Shown here piece after piece: positions 17,621 to 26,174 of a DNA stretch of 64,000 nucleotides (within the stretch, counting starts at the first letter, position 1; every line of letters begins with the position of its first letter). The stretch is taken from positions 372,001 through 436,000 of the forward strand of contig NZ_CP015093.1 of NCBI RefSeq assembly GCF_001975705.1, in the 5' to 3' direction. Source of the stretch: Salipiger abyssi. GTDB lineage: Bacteria; Pseudomonadota; Alphaproteobacteria; Rhodobacterales; Rhodobacteraceae. The notes beneath the pieces were generated by a model. That model ran no database searches, had not been told where the DNA came from, and was given only the letters and a program-made list of their open reading frames with translations. The position numbers and the translations under genes were made by a program.

Positions 17621-19759
17621 ATGTCGAACAGCTCGATCCGCGATACGTTTTTCGAAGAGTGCGAGGAGCTTCTCGAGGCGCTCGTCGAGGGGCTCTCGGC
17701 GATGGAAGAGAACGCCGAGGATATGGATGTGGTCAACGCGGTGTTCCGCGCGGTGCATTCGATCAAGGGCGGCGCCGGTGCCTTCGCGCTCGACCGTCTG
17801 GTGAACTTTGCCCACACGTTCGAAACCGTGATGGACAAGGTGCGTTCGCACGAGCTCTCCGTGGACGAGTCGCTGATGCGGCTCTTCCATCGCTCCGGCG
17901 ATCAGCTCGCCGATCTGGTCGAGGCCGCCCGCGACGAGCGCGAACCCAACGCGGAGTCGGAGGCCGCGATCCTCAAGGAGCTCGACACCTATCTCGGCGA
18001 TGTCGACAAGAACGACGATTTCGCCTTCGACGCGGTGACGCTGGATTTCGACACCGGCCCGGTGCCCATCGACCTTTCCGAGCCCGAGCCGGTGATGCGG
18101 CATTTCGATATCCGCTTCCAGCCCTCGCCTGCGCTCTATTCCAACGGCCACGAGCCGCTGCTGCTCTTCGATGCGCTGGCGGAGCTTGGCACGCTTTCGG
18201 TCAGCGCCAATCTCGACCGGTTGCCTGAATTCGACGCCTTCGATCCCAATGACGCGGTGATCGACTGGCAGCTGTCACTGGAGACCGCCGAAGATGAGAC
18301 AGTGCTGCACGAGGTATTCGAATTCGTCGACGCACTCTGCACGCTCGATATTTCGGTACGTGAGGAGGGAGATGAGGCCCCTGCGGCGACGCCGGAACCG
18401 CTCGCGCCAGCCGAGGTGGCAGAGGCCGACTCCGAGCCCTCTCCGCCATCATTTGCGCCACAGCCAGTGTCAGAACCCAAATCCGCGGCGCAGCAATCCA
18501 CGAGCCAGCAAGCCGCCGCCCGCGAGGAGCCGCGCGGCCCGCGCCCGACCCTGCGGGTCGATCTCGAACGCGTCGACCGCCTGATCAACACTGTCGGCGA
18601 GCTGATCATCAATCAGGCGATGATCTCTCAGCGCATCGAAGAGCTGGAACTGCCCGCAGTGGCGCATCTGACCAATGAGCTCGAAGCCTACAAGCTGCTC
18701 GCCCGTGACATCCAGGAAGGTGTCATGGCGATCCGTGCGCAACCGGTCAAACCGCTCTTCCAGCGCATGTCGCGCATCGTGCGCGAGGCCTCGGAAGCCA
18801 CCGGCAAGAAGGCCAAGCTGGTGACGGTGGGCGATTCCACCGAGGTCGACAAGACGGTGATCGAACGGCTCGCCGACCCGCTCACCCATATGGTGCGCAA
18901 TGCTGTGGATCATGGGCTCGAAAGCCCGCAGAAACGCCGCGAGGCCGGCAAGGATCCAACCGGCTCGATCCGGCTCTCGGCCTCGCACCGCTCCGGCAGC
19001 GTGTTCATTGAAATCGCCGATGACGGCGCCGGGCTGAACCGCGCGCGCATCCTGGAAAAGGCCATCGAAAAGGGACTTGTGTCGCCCGATGCCGAGCTTT
19101 CGGAACAGGAGGTCGACAACCTGCTCTTCCTGCCCGGCTTTTCCACCGCCGCCGAGGTCTCCAGCCTCTCGGGCCGTGGCGTCGGCATGGATGTGGTCAA
19201 GAACGCGGTGGCAGCACTTGGCGGGCGTGTCTCGATCAGTTCGGTTCCCGGCAGCGGCACCACCTTCACCATCGTGCTGCCGCTGACCCTGGCGGTGATG
19301 GACGGCTTCGTGATCTCCATCGCCGATCAGACCATGGTCATTCCCATCGCCTCGATCATCGAGACGATCCGCCCCAACAGCAAGGATCTGCACTCTATCG
19401 GCACCACCGGCCAGGTGATCTCGGTGCGCGGCGCCTATGTGCCCATTGTCGATGTCGCCCGCAATCTCGGGCTCACGCGTGAGCGTGCGCCCATCGGCAC
19501 CGGTGTGCTGCTCTTGGTCAGCACCGAGGGCCAGGGCCTCACCGCGTTGCGGGTCGGCGGCATCCACGACCAGCGACAGGTGGTGATCAAGAGCCTCGAG
19601 AGCAATTACGGCGCCATCCCCGGCGTCTCGGCCGCAACGATCCTCGGCGACGGCAAGATCGCCCTGATCCTCGACCCCGATGAACTCGTGAAACTCAACC
19701 CCGGGGCGCCGTTCCTGCCCCCCGCCCCCTCCCCCAGAATGGAGCTGCGCCATGCTTGA
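17621..19759 (+). CDS. cheA: Chemotaxis histidine kinase CheA
   Basis: A 712-residue kinase of the chemoreceptor array. The Hpt (P1) domain holds the phosphorylated histidine H46 in VHSIKGGAGAF. A long acidic linker region follows (about 120-300, with a Pro/Glu/Gln-rich stretch), then the dimerisation domain (LRVDLERVDRLINTVGELIINQ), the ATP-binding domain with N-box MVRNAVDHGLE and glycine boxes IADDGAG and GRGVGMDVV, and the CheW-like P5 domain. The second variable region differs from the classic P2. Two bases separate it from cheY, and its end overlaps cheW by eight bases. Confidence 0.96.
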   Translation: MSNSSIRDTFFEECEELLEALVEGLSAMEENAEDMDVVNAVFRAVHSIKGGAGAFALDRLVNFAHTFETVMDKVRSHELSVDESLMRLFHRSGDQLADLVEAARDEREPNAESEAAILKELDTYLGDVDKNDDFAFDAVTLDFDTGPVPIDLSEPEPVMRHFDIRFQPSPALYSNGHEPLLLFDALAELGTLSVSANLDRLPEFDAFDPNDAVIDWQLSLETAEDETVLHEVFEFVDALCTLDISVREEGDEAPAATPEPLAPAEVAEADSEPSPPSFAPQPVSEPKSAAQQSTSQQAAAREEPRGPRPTLRVDLERVDRLINTVGELIINQAMISQRIEELELPAVAHLTNELEAYKLLARDIQEGVMAIRAQPVKPLFQRMSRIVREASEATGKKAKLVTVGDSTEVDKTVIERLADPLTHMVRNAVDHGLESPQKRREAGKDPTGSIRLSASHRSGSVFIEIADDGAGLNRARILEKAIEKGLVSPDAELSEQEVDNLLFLPGFSTAAEVSSLSGRGVGMDVVKNAVAALGGRVSISSVPGSGTTFTIVLPLTLAVMDGFVISIADQTMVIPIASIIETIRPNSKDLHSIGTTGQVISVRGAYVPIVDVARNLGLTRERAPIGTGVLLLVSTEGQGLTALRVGGIHDQRQVVIKSLESNYGAIPGVSAATILGDGKIALILDPDELVKLNPGAPFLPPAPSPRMELRHA

Positions 19760-20219
19760 CGTCACCGAAGCCCCGACCGAGACCCAGTTCGAATTCATCA
19801 CCTTCTCGGCCGGCGAGCAGAGTTTCTGCCTCGAAATCACTCAGATCCGCGAGATCCGCCGCTGGGCCCCGGTGACCAAGCTGCCACATACGCCCGACGA
19901 TGTTCTGGGCGTGATGAACCTGCGCGGCGCGGTGATCCCGATCTTCGATCTCGCCGCCCGCTTCGGCCTCGGCACCACGCCCGATAATGAGCGCAATGTG
20001 GTGATCGTGGCCGCCGCCGGCGGCACCACGATCGGGCTGCTGGTGGAATCCGTCTCCGAGATCCTCTCGGTGGACAAATCCGCGATTCAGGAAACCCCCG
20101 ACATCAAATCCGAAGCAGCGCGGCAGGCCATTCTGGGCGTCATTTCGGTGGGCGAAAACATGGTCCGCGTCGTCAATCTCGACGCGGTGCTCGACAACGA
20201 AATGGGAGGCGCGGTATGA
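19752..20219 (+). CDS. cheW: Chemotaxis coupling protein CheW
   Basis: A 155-residue CheW-domain protein linking receptors to CheA. The paired beta-barrel subdomains are recognisable through FITFSAGEQSFCLEITQIREI, VLGVMNLRGAVIPIFDLAARFG and the later GLLVESVSEI segment. The start lies inside the end of cheA and its stop overlaps cheR (ATGA), so all three are translationally coupled. Confidence 0.95.
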   Translation: MLDVTEAPTETQFEFITFSAGEQSFCLEITQIREIRRWAPVTKLPHTPDDVLGVMNLRGAVIPIFDLAARFGLGTTPDNERNVVIVAAAGGTTIGLLVESVSEILSVDKSAIQETPDIKSEAARQAILGVISVGENMVRVVNLDAVLDNEMGGAV

Positions 20220-21085
20220 CCGCCACCGCGCCAGATCTGGGATCTCGGGAGTTCAGCTTCACCGATCAGGATTTCCGCGCGCTTGCGCAGCTTGCGCGGG
20301 CCGAATTCGGCCTCAGCCTCGCTGAAAGCAAGAAGCCGCTGGTCTATTCTCGACTGGCACGACGGCTGCGTGCGCGCCATATCTCAAGCTTTCAGGACTA
20401 TATGACCCTGCTCGGCGGGCAGGAAGAGGCGGATGAGCGGCTGGAACTGATCTCGGCGCTCACCACCAATGTGACCAGCTTCTTCCGCGAAAAGCATCAT
20501 TTCGACACGCTGCGACGCGAACTAATGCCGCAGCTGGCGAAACAGCCGCGCATTCGTCTTTGGTCCGCCGGCTGTTCCTCGGGGCAGGAGCCGTTCTCCA
20601 TCGCCATGACCCTGCTCGACGCCTTGCCCGAGACGTCGCGACGCAATGTCCGGATTCTGGCCACCGATATCGACCCTGCCATCGTGCGCCGCGCCCGCGC
20701 CGCCCGCTACCCGAAGGAGGAGAGCGAGACCATTCCCGCCGAGCTGCGACGCGCCTGGACAAAGCCCTGCCCTGAGGAAGACGACCAGGTCGAGATGTCG
20801 CAAACCGCTCGGCAGATGATCTCTTTCGCCGAGCTGAACCTGATCGAGCCCTGGCCATTCCACGGCCCCTTCGACGCAATCTTCTGCCGCAATGTGGCGA
20901 TCTATTTCGATCACGACATCCAAAAGACGCTGTGGAGCCGCTTTGCCGGCATGCTGCGCGACGGCGGCTTCCTGTTCATCGGCCATTCCGAGCGAGTTTC
21001 CGGGCCGGCGCTCCAGAGCCTCACCACCGCCGGGGTCACCACCTATCGCAAGACATCCGCGTCCGGCCCCGCCGTCGCGACCTAG
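20216..21085 (+). CDS. cheR: Chemoreceptor methyltransferase CheR
   Basis: A 289-residue SAM-dependent enzyme that methylates glutamate side chains of chemoreceptors for adaptation. The N-terminal helical domain (LAQLARAEFGLSLAESKKPL, SRLARRLRARH) is followed by the methyltransferase fold, with the SAM loop WSAGCSSGQEPFSIAM, the LATDIDP acidic strand and FDAIFCRNVAIYFD. No CheB-docking pentapeptide partner (a receptor gene) is in the window. It overlaps cheW by four bases. Confidence 0.96.
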   Translation: MTATAPDLGSREFSFTDQDFRALAQLARAEFGLSLAESKKPLVYSRLARRLRARHISSFQDYMTLLGGQEEADERLELISALTTNVTSFFREKHHFDTLRRELMPQLAKQPRIRLWSAGCSSGQEPFSIAMTLLDALPETSRRNVRILATDIDPAIVRRARAARYPKEESETIPAELRRAWTKPCPEEDDQVEMSQTARQMISFAELNLIEPWPFHGPFDAIFCRNVAIYFDHDIQKTLWSRFAGMLRDGGFLFIGHSERVSGPALQSLTTAGVTTYRKTSASGPAVAT

Positions 21086-21094
21086 GAGACGAGA

Positions 21095-21481
21095 ATGAGT
21101 CTGAAAGAATCCCTGCGCGTCATGGTGGTCGACGACATGGCCACGAGCCGCGGCCTGATCACCCAGGCGCTCGACGAGATCGGCATCAAGAACTACCAGA
21201 CCGAGAATGACGGGCAAAAGGCGCTGACCCGCCTCGCCGCGAGCCCGGTGCATCTGGTGCTGTCGGATTTCAACATGCCCAATATGGACGGGCTGGCGCT
21301 GTTACAGGCGGTGCGCCAGAACAAGGCGACCCAGCGCATGGGCTTTATCCTCGTCACCGGCAAGCCGACGCCCGACATGGTCGCCGCCGCCAAGAAATGG
21401 GGGCTCAACAACATGATCAAAAAGCCGTTCACCTCGCTGTCGATGAAGCAATGCATCGAGAGCGTGGTGGGAAAGCTCTGA
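21095..21481 (+). CDS. cheY: CheY-type response regulator (second copy)
   Basis: A 128-residue receiver with the E. coli CheY-like layout: MVVDDMATSR acidic pair, LVLSDFNMPNMDG phosphoacceptor (about D57), a threonine in ILVTGKPT, and the conserved lysine in MIKKPF. The SFTSLSMKQCIE-like last helix (TSLSMKQCIESVVG) resembles motor-binding CheY proteins more than the first copy does, so this may be the motor regulator; that is inference. It has AGGAGACGAGA before its ATG and is followed at once by the DxxxQ protein. Confidence 0.92.
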   Translation: MSLKESLRVMVVDDMATSRGLITQALDEIGIKNYQTENDGQKALTRLAASPVHLVLSDFNMPNMDGLALLQAVRQNKATQRMGFILVTGKPTPDMVAAAKKWGLNNMIKKPFTSLSMKQCIESVVGKL

Positions 21482-21482
21482 C

Positions 21483-21839
21483 ATGCCGCTGAGCGATATC
21501 CACCTGTCCCCGTCGGAGGCGACCCGGTTGCTGTCGCAGGAGATCCGTCACCTGCAACACCGGCTGGAGCGGCTCGAACAGGGTATGGAGCATTTCTATG
21601 CTGCCGGCAGCGGGCGGCTGGGCACCGTGGCAGTGACCGCATTGCAGGAGCTCGACATGCTGGCGCAATCCACCGACGCGCTGGCGGGCTACGTGGAAAA
21701 ACTCTCGCCCCGGCTCGATGCCGAGTCCGCGCTGGATCTCACGCCGGAGCTTCGTGCCATTCCGCTACGCGCGCTCGGCCGGAGACTAAGCGGCGGGCAG
21801 CAGGAGGATCTGGCGGCCAACGCGCCAGAGCTGTTCTGA
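21483..21839 (+). CDS. Small CheZ/CheT-like helical protein with DxxxQ motif
   Basis: A 118-residue, almost wholly helical protein that starts one base after the stop of the second cheY. Residues 13-38 form an amphipathic or coiled-coil stretch (LLSQEIRHLQHRLERLEQGM). Residues 50-75 contain LQELDMLAQSTDALAGYV with D58-MLA-Q62. D-x3-Q is the catalytic signature of CheZ phosphatases (D143/Q147 in E. coli), with a similar helix around it. Position at the che operon end also recalls CheT of Sinorhizobium, reported to bind CheR. The role is therefore CheY dephosphorylation or CheR control by inference. Confidence 0.65.
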   Translation: MPLSDIHLSPSEATRLLSQEIRHLQHRLERLEQGMEHFYAAGSGRLGTVAVTALQELDMLAQSTDALAGYVEKLSPRLDAESALDLTPELRAIPLRALGRRLSGGQQEDLAANAPELF

Positions 21840-21881
21840 GCGTGGCCGCCCGGCCCGGCGGGGCCTGGTCCCGCCCTTCCG

Positions 21882-21940
21882 GCAGCCCATAACGGGCTGC
21901 GGTCAACCCAGTCTCGCCAGCCTGCCGATGCAGGTCTGGC
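21882..21940 (+). other. Two stem-loops between the CheZ-like gene and cheB
   Basis: Stem 1 is GCAGCCC/GGGCTGC (21882-21888 and 21894-21900) with loop ATAAC. Stem 2 is GCCAG-CCTGC/GCAGG-T-CTGGC (21916-21940) with loop CGAT. They fill the only long gap (125 bases) in the che operon. They are not followed by a T-run, so a processing or partial-termination role is more likely than full termination. Confidence 0.5.
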
Positions 21941-21964
21941 AGCCCAGAAAAGAAGGGGGCGCCG

Positions 21965-23029
21965 ATGAGTCCGATCTCGCTGATCATCGCCATTCCGGAC
22001 AGAAGCCTGCGCCGCAGACTCGCACAGGAGGTGGGGGGCTCGCCCCAGATCGAAGTGATCGCCGAGACCCACGATCTCATGACCACCTATGCCGAGGTGG
22101 AAGAGCGCGAACCGATGGCAGTGCTGATCTCCGGGCAGCTGGCGCGCCAGCCGGAGTTCGAGGTGATGCGCGCGCTCTTCGCCACGCTCGATGTGCGCTG
22201 GCTGGTGATCACCGAGCGCCCGGATACTGGCGCGCGCGCACCGGATTCTCCTTGGGGGCGCAGCTCGGATCTGTTCGCGGTGGATACCGGCGCGCCCGCC
22301 AGTCTGCTGATCGAAACGCTGCGCAGCCTGACCCGCACCGCGCGACGCCCAGACCGCTCGTCCGCGCCGGCCACCGGTACGCGCCCCCCAGCGCAGCCGC
22401 GCAGCAACGCGCCCTCGCTCGGCCACAGCAACCGCTTCATCCTGATCGGCGCCTCCACCGGCGGGGTCGATGCGCTGCTCACCGTACTCTCGGCCTTTCC
22501 CGCCGACTGCCCACCCACCTTCATCGTGCAACATACCGGCGGCGGGTTCGGCGAGAGCCTGACGCGGCTGCTCGACCGGCAATGCGCCGCTGAGGTCAGG
22601 CCCGCCCGCGACGGCGACCGGATCGGGCACGGACAAATCGCGATTGCCGCGGGAAGCCGGGCGCATATGCGGCTCGCGGGCGGCAAGCCAATGCGCATCG
22701 TGCTGGAGGCGGGTGCGCCGATCTCCGGTCACATGCCCTCGGTCGATGCCATGTTCCACTCCGCCGTGCCGGGGGCGCAGCGGGCGGTGGCAGCGCTGCT
22801 GACCGGCATGGGGCGCGATGGCGCCGAGGGGCTTAAAGCGCTGCGCGACGCCGGCGCCGCGACCATCGCGCAGGACAAGGCCACAAGCACCGTCTACGGC
22901 ATGCCGCGCGCGGCGATGCAACTCGACGCGGCGCAGATCAGCCTGCCGCTGCAAAAGATCGGCCCGGCGATCCTGCACGCCTGCGCCAAGGACGACACAG
23001 GGACCGGCAAGAGGGTGGCAACGAAATGA
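21965..23029 (+). CDS. cheB: Chemoreceptor methylesterase CheB with degenerate receiver domain
   Basis: A 354-residue protein. The C-terminal methylesterase/glutamine deamidase domain (from about residue 155) keeps the Ser-His-Asp triad: S164 in GASTGG, H190 in FIVQH and D285 in GMGRDGAEG. The N-terminal domain (1-120) has receiver length, but the acidic pair is reduced to AIPDRS and the phosphoacceptor position reads VLISGQ (near 53-58) instead of an aspartate, so it should not be phosphorylated. A Pro/Arg/Ser-rich linker follows (125-152). GGGGG lies before the start. Its stop overlaps cheD. Confidence 0.93.
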   Translation: MSPISLIIAIPDRSLRRRLAQEVGGSPQIEVIAETHDLMTTYAEVEEREPMAVLISGQLARQPEFEVMRALFATLDVRWLVITERPDTGARAPDSPWGRSSDLFAVDTGAPASLLIETLRSLTRTARRPDRSSAPATGTRPPAQPRSNAPSLGHSNRFILIGASTGGVDALLTVLSAFPADCPPTFIVQHTGGGFGESLTRLLDRQCAAEVRPARDGDRIGHGQIAIAAGSRAHMRLAGGKPMRIVLEAGAPISGHMPSVDAMFHSAVPGAQRAVAALLTGMGRDGAEGLKALRDAGAATIAQDKATSTVYGMPRAAMQLDAAQISLPLQKIGPAILHACAKDDTGTGKRVATK

Positions 23030-23556
23030 CGCATGCAGTGGAAAAGATCGAGAACGTGATCCAGGGCGAGTACCGCATTTCGAACGATCCGAACTGCGTG
23101 CTCTCGACGGTGCTGGGGTCCTGCGCGGCGGTCTGCCTGACCGATCCGGTTGCTGGCGTCGGCGGCATGAACCATTTCCTGCTGCCGCACCGGGCCGGGC
23201 GCGATGGCGAGGATGTGCGCTATGGCGCCTATTCGATGGAGTTGCTGATCAACGGGCTCCTGAAACGCGGCGCGCGCAAGAACCGGATGCTCGCCAAGCT
23301 CTTTGGCGGCGCCAAGATGCTCACCCAGCTGCGCGATATCGGCGATTCCAACGTCGCCTTCGCCCGCGAATTCCTCCAGAACGAGGGCATCCCCGTTGCC
23401 TCGGAAAGCACCGGCGGCAATGCCGCGCGGCGGATCCGGTTCTGGCCGACGGACGGACGGGTGAAACAGTTCATCGTACCGGGCGAGGTCGAGCGCGTGG
23501 CACCGCCGGTCGCCGCCCCGGCGCCGCCGTCGCATGGCGAAATCGTGCTGTTCTGA
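23026..23556 (+). CDS. cheD: Chemoreceptor glutamine deamidase CheD
   Basis: A 176-residue cysteine-dependent deamidase that converts glutamines of chemoreceptors to glutamates and, in some bacteria, stimulates CheC. The active-site cysteine C33 is in VLGSCAAVCL and the histidine H50 in GGMNHFLLPH, the standard spacing. The start overlaps the cheB stop (ATGA). The C-terminal Pro-Ala-rich tail is specific to this protein. No cheC is present in the window. It ends ten bases from the convergent Anbu gene. Confidence 0.95.
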   Translation: MTHAVEKIENVIQGEYRISNDPNCVLSTVLGSCAAVCLTDPVAGVGGMNHFLLPHRAGRDGEDVRYGAYSMELLINGLLKRGARKNRMLAKLFGGAKMLTQLRDIGDSNVAFAREFLQNEGIPVASESTGGNAARRIRFWPTDGRVKQFIVPGEVERVAPPVAAPAPPSHGEIVLF

Positions 23557-23566
23557 GCCCCGCCGC

Positions 23567-24289
23567 TCAGATCGGGTCGATCTGCTGGAAGGCGTTGCGC
23601 AGCGCCTCGGACCAGGCGGCGCTCATCCGGGCAAAGCCCTCGTCATCCGGCTCGATCCGGCGGCGGCGGCTGATCTCGAACGCATCCGCCTCGATGATGG
23701 CGAGGTCGAGCGGCATGCCGACGCTGAGATTCGACCGAAGCGTCGAATCCATCGACAAAAGCACCGCCTTCTCGGCATCGGCCATGCCGGTGCCGGGCTC
23801 GATCACCCGGTCCAGGATCGGCTTGCCGTATTTATGCTCGCCGATCTGCAAGAACGGCGTGTCGGCGGTGGCTTCGATGAAATTGCCTTCGGGATAGATC
23901 AGGAACATGCGCATCGGCCCGCCCTTGCGCTGCCCCGCCACGATCATCGAGGCGGTGGCGCCCTGGCTCATGCGCTCCATCCGCGCCGCCACCTCGGAGG
24001 TGACATCCGACAGCATGCTGCCGACGATCTCGGCCACCTGCAACATGGTCGGCGCGCTCAGGATCGACTTGCCGCTTTCGGGGTCGTCGATGGCGTCTCT
24101 CAGCCGCGCCATGGTGGTCTGGGTGATCGACAGCGAGCCCGCCGTCATGATGCCGATGGCGCGCTCGCCCGGCTGCTCGAAGAGGAACATCTTGCGGTAA
24201 GTCGCGATATTGTCGAGCCCCGCATTGGTGCGCGTGTCGGAGAGCAGCACGATGCCCGCGTCCAGCAGCAATCCAACGCAATAGGTCAT
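23567..24289 (-). CDS. Anbu (bacterial proteasome-homologue peptidase)
   Basis: A 240-residue Ntn-hydrolase of the Anbu family, ancestral relatives of proteasome beta subunits and HslV. After removal of Met the N-terminal residue is threonine (MTYCVGLLL); counting it as T1, D17 (SDTRTNAG) and K32 (TYRKMF) fall at the catalytic positions of proteasome subunits. Later segments GSLSITQTTMARL and LLSMDSTLRSNLSVG fit the family. The start at 24289 is set by this processed end. Anbu particles form open spirals and their substrates are unknown. It is the last gene of the ATP-grasp/alpha-E/transglutaminase operon. Confidence 0.92.
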   Translation of the reverse strand: MTYCVGLLLDAGIVLLSDTRTNAGLDNIATYRKMFLFEQPGERAIGIMTAGSLSITQTTMARLRDAIDDPESGKSILSAPTMLQVAEIVGSMLSDVTSEVAARMERMSQGATASMIVAGQRKGGPMRMFLIYPEGNFIEATADTPFLQIGEHKYGKPILDRVIEPGTGMADAEKAVLLSMDSTLRSNLSVGMPLDLAIIEADAFEISRRRRIEPDDEGFARMSAAWSEALRNAFQQIDPI

Positions 24290-24380
24290 TCCCGAATCCC
24301 CTGAAGCACCCTGCCCCGCCCCGGCTATAGTGCCGCGCGGCGCACCGGGCAATGGGGGCAAGGCGCCGCGCGCCGCCGCA

Positions 24381-25217
24381 TCACTGTGCCTGCTGCTGGC
24401 CCGGCGCCGCGGTGACGGTCACTTCCACCTTGAGATGTTCCTCCGGCGTGCTGCCCTGCACCACGCCACGGATCGGCGCCGCGTCCTGCGCATCGAAGCC
24501 CGAACCGAGGCGGATATAGCGCTCGTCCGGACAGCAGCGGTTGGACGGATCGAAGCCGACCCAGCCCAGATCGGGCACGAAAAGCTCGGCCCAGGCGTGG
24601 CTGGCCTCATGCGGCTTGCCATCCTCGTCCACCTGCAAATAGCCTGTGACGTAACGCGCCGGAATGCCCGCCACATGCGCGACGGCAATCAGCGCATGGG
24701 CGTGATCCTGGCACACACCCTTGCCGCCCGAGAGCGCCTCGGCAGCGGTGGTGTGCGGCTTGGTCTCGCCCGGTGCATATTCGATGGCCTCGGCGATCGC
24801 GCCGGACAGCGCATGGGCGCGGTCGAGATCGGTGGCCGATTTCATCCCCTCCAGCGCCGAAGCCGAAAGCTCGCGCAGATCGTTGTCCGGGCGGATGAAC
24901 CGGGTGGAGCGCAGATAGAGCGAGGCCGGCCCCTTTTCGCGATGATCGCGCAGCACGCCAAAGAGATCGACGGTCTCGACCTCGCCGGTCACCTCGACGC
25001 TGAGCTCGTCGAGCGGGCCGCGCCAGCTCACAAGCGCCGTGCGGTCGCCGGCGCCGTCGGTGAACTCGGCGCCGCGCAGGGCGCCTTCGGTCTTCACCTC
25101 CCAGGACAGCAGCTTTTGCGAGGCGCAATCGGCCGGCCAGAGCCGCAGCGACTGCACCACCCCGCGCACGGGATGGTCGAAACGGTAATGGGTGATGTGG
25201 CGCACGCTCAGTTTCAT
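24381..25217 (-). CDS. Transglutaminase-like cysteine peptidase of the Anbu cluster
   Basis: A 278-residue protein with an N-terminal beta domain (RHITHYRFDHPVRGVVQSLRL start) and a transglutaminase core. The catalytic triad is clear: C169 in GKGVCQDHAHA, H207 in ASHAWAELF, D223 in VGFDPSN. In this genomic setting the family is thought to cleave or form amide bonds of a peptide made by the neighbouring ATP-grasp enzyme. Its start overlaps the alpha-E gene by four bases. A 91-base gap separates it from Anbu. Cytoplasmic, no signal peptide. Confidence 0.9.
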   Translation of the reverse strand: MKLSVRHITHYRFDHPVRGVVQSLRLWPADCASQKLLSWEVKTEGALRGAEFTDGAGDRTALVSWRGPLDELSVEVTGEVETVDLFGVLRDHREKGPASLYLRSTRFIRPDNDLRELSASALEGMKSATDLDRAHALSGAIAEAIEYAPGETKPHTTAAEALSGGKGVCQDHAHALIAVAHVAGIPARYVTGYLQVDEDGKPHEASHAWAELFVPDLGWVGFDPSNRCCPDERYIRLGSGFDAQDAAPIRGVVQGSTPEEHLKVEVTVTAAPGQQQAQ

Positions 25218-26167
25218 GCCGGCATCCCATGCAGATAGACATCCTGGACGGTGATCGCGAGGCCCGCGTTGCGCGCCATGAACCGCCCCAGGAATTCGTG
25301 CAGCCCCTCGTCGAAGATATCGTCGACCGTGGCGCGGCTGAGATCGTCGAGCAGCTGATGCGCCACGTCCTGCGCGCGGGTGCCGGTCTGGTAATTCTCG
25401 GCGATATTGTCGAGATGCTCGCAGCTCCACCGCACGCAGGACAAGAGCGAGCGCGGGAACTTGCGGTTGAGGATCAGCAGATGCGCGATCTTCTGCGCGG
25501 TGATCTCGCCGGTATAGGTCCAGTTGAAGGCGCGCTGCGCGGTCATCGACTGCAACAGCAGCGCCCACTGGCTCTGATCGAGCCCGGAGCCGACATAGGA
25601 CAGCGACGGCAGCAGCACGTAATATTTCACGTCGATCAGCCGCGCGGTGTTGTCGGCGCGCTCGACCGAGGTGCCGATGCCCATGAAATCGTAGCCGTCA
25701 TTGCGCAGTTGCGTGGCCTGGATGCAGCCCCGCACCAGATGACAGGTGCGCAGCGTCCATTCGCTGAGATCGCTCAGCATGAGCTTGCTGCGCTCGGTGC
25801 GCTGGAGCTGCTTGAGTTCTTGAAAGGCGGAGTTGATCGCATCCCAGACCGGCGCGGTCAGCGCGGTGCGCACCACGCGGGCATTCTCGCGCGCGGCGTT
25901 GATGCACGACAGCACCGAGGACGGGTTCTCGGCGTCGAAGAACAGCCAGGTCTCGATATTGCGCTGGTTGGGCTCGCCGTATTTCTCCTTGAACTCCTCC
26001 AGCGTGCCCTTGGCCTGAAGCACGGCCTCCCAGTCGTTGCGATAGCCGCCCGAGGGATCGGGCAGCAGCGCGTTGCGGGCGCCCACTTCGAGCAGGCGCG
26101 CGGTGGTTTCGGCGCGCTCGAGATAGCGGGCCATCCAGTAAAGGTGATCTGCGGTGCGGCTCAGCAT
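25214..26167 (-). CDS. Alpha-E domain protein (DUF403)
   Basis: A 317-residue, nearly all-helical protein of the alpha-E (DUF403) family, recognised by its start MLSRTADHLYWMARYLERAETTAR and by repeated acidic helix motifs such as ERSKLMLSDLSEW, SVERADNTARLIDVKYYVLL and RKFPRSLLSCV. Alpha-E proteins almost always pair with a circularly permuted ATP-grasp and a transglutaminase, either as neighbours or as fused domains. Their activity is unproven. It lies seven bases after the ATP-grasp gene and overlaps the transglutaminase gene. Confidence 0.92.
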   Translation of the reverse strand: MLSRTADHLYWMARYLERAETTARLLEVGARNALLPDPSGGYRNDWEAVLQAKGTLEEFKEKYGEPNQRNIETWLFFDAENPSSVLSCINAARENARVVRTALTAPVWDAINSAFQELKQLQRTERSKLMLSDLSEWTLRTCHLVRGCIQATQLRNDGYDFMGIGTSVERADNTARLIDVKYYVLLPSLSYVGSGLDQSQWALLLQSMTAQRAFNWTYTGEITAQKIAHLLILNRKFPRSLLSCVRWSCEHLDNIAENYQTGTRAQDVAHQLLDDLSRATVDDIFDEGLHEFLGRFMARNAGLAITVQDVYLHGMPA

Positions 26168-26174
26168 GTCGTCT

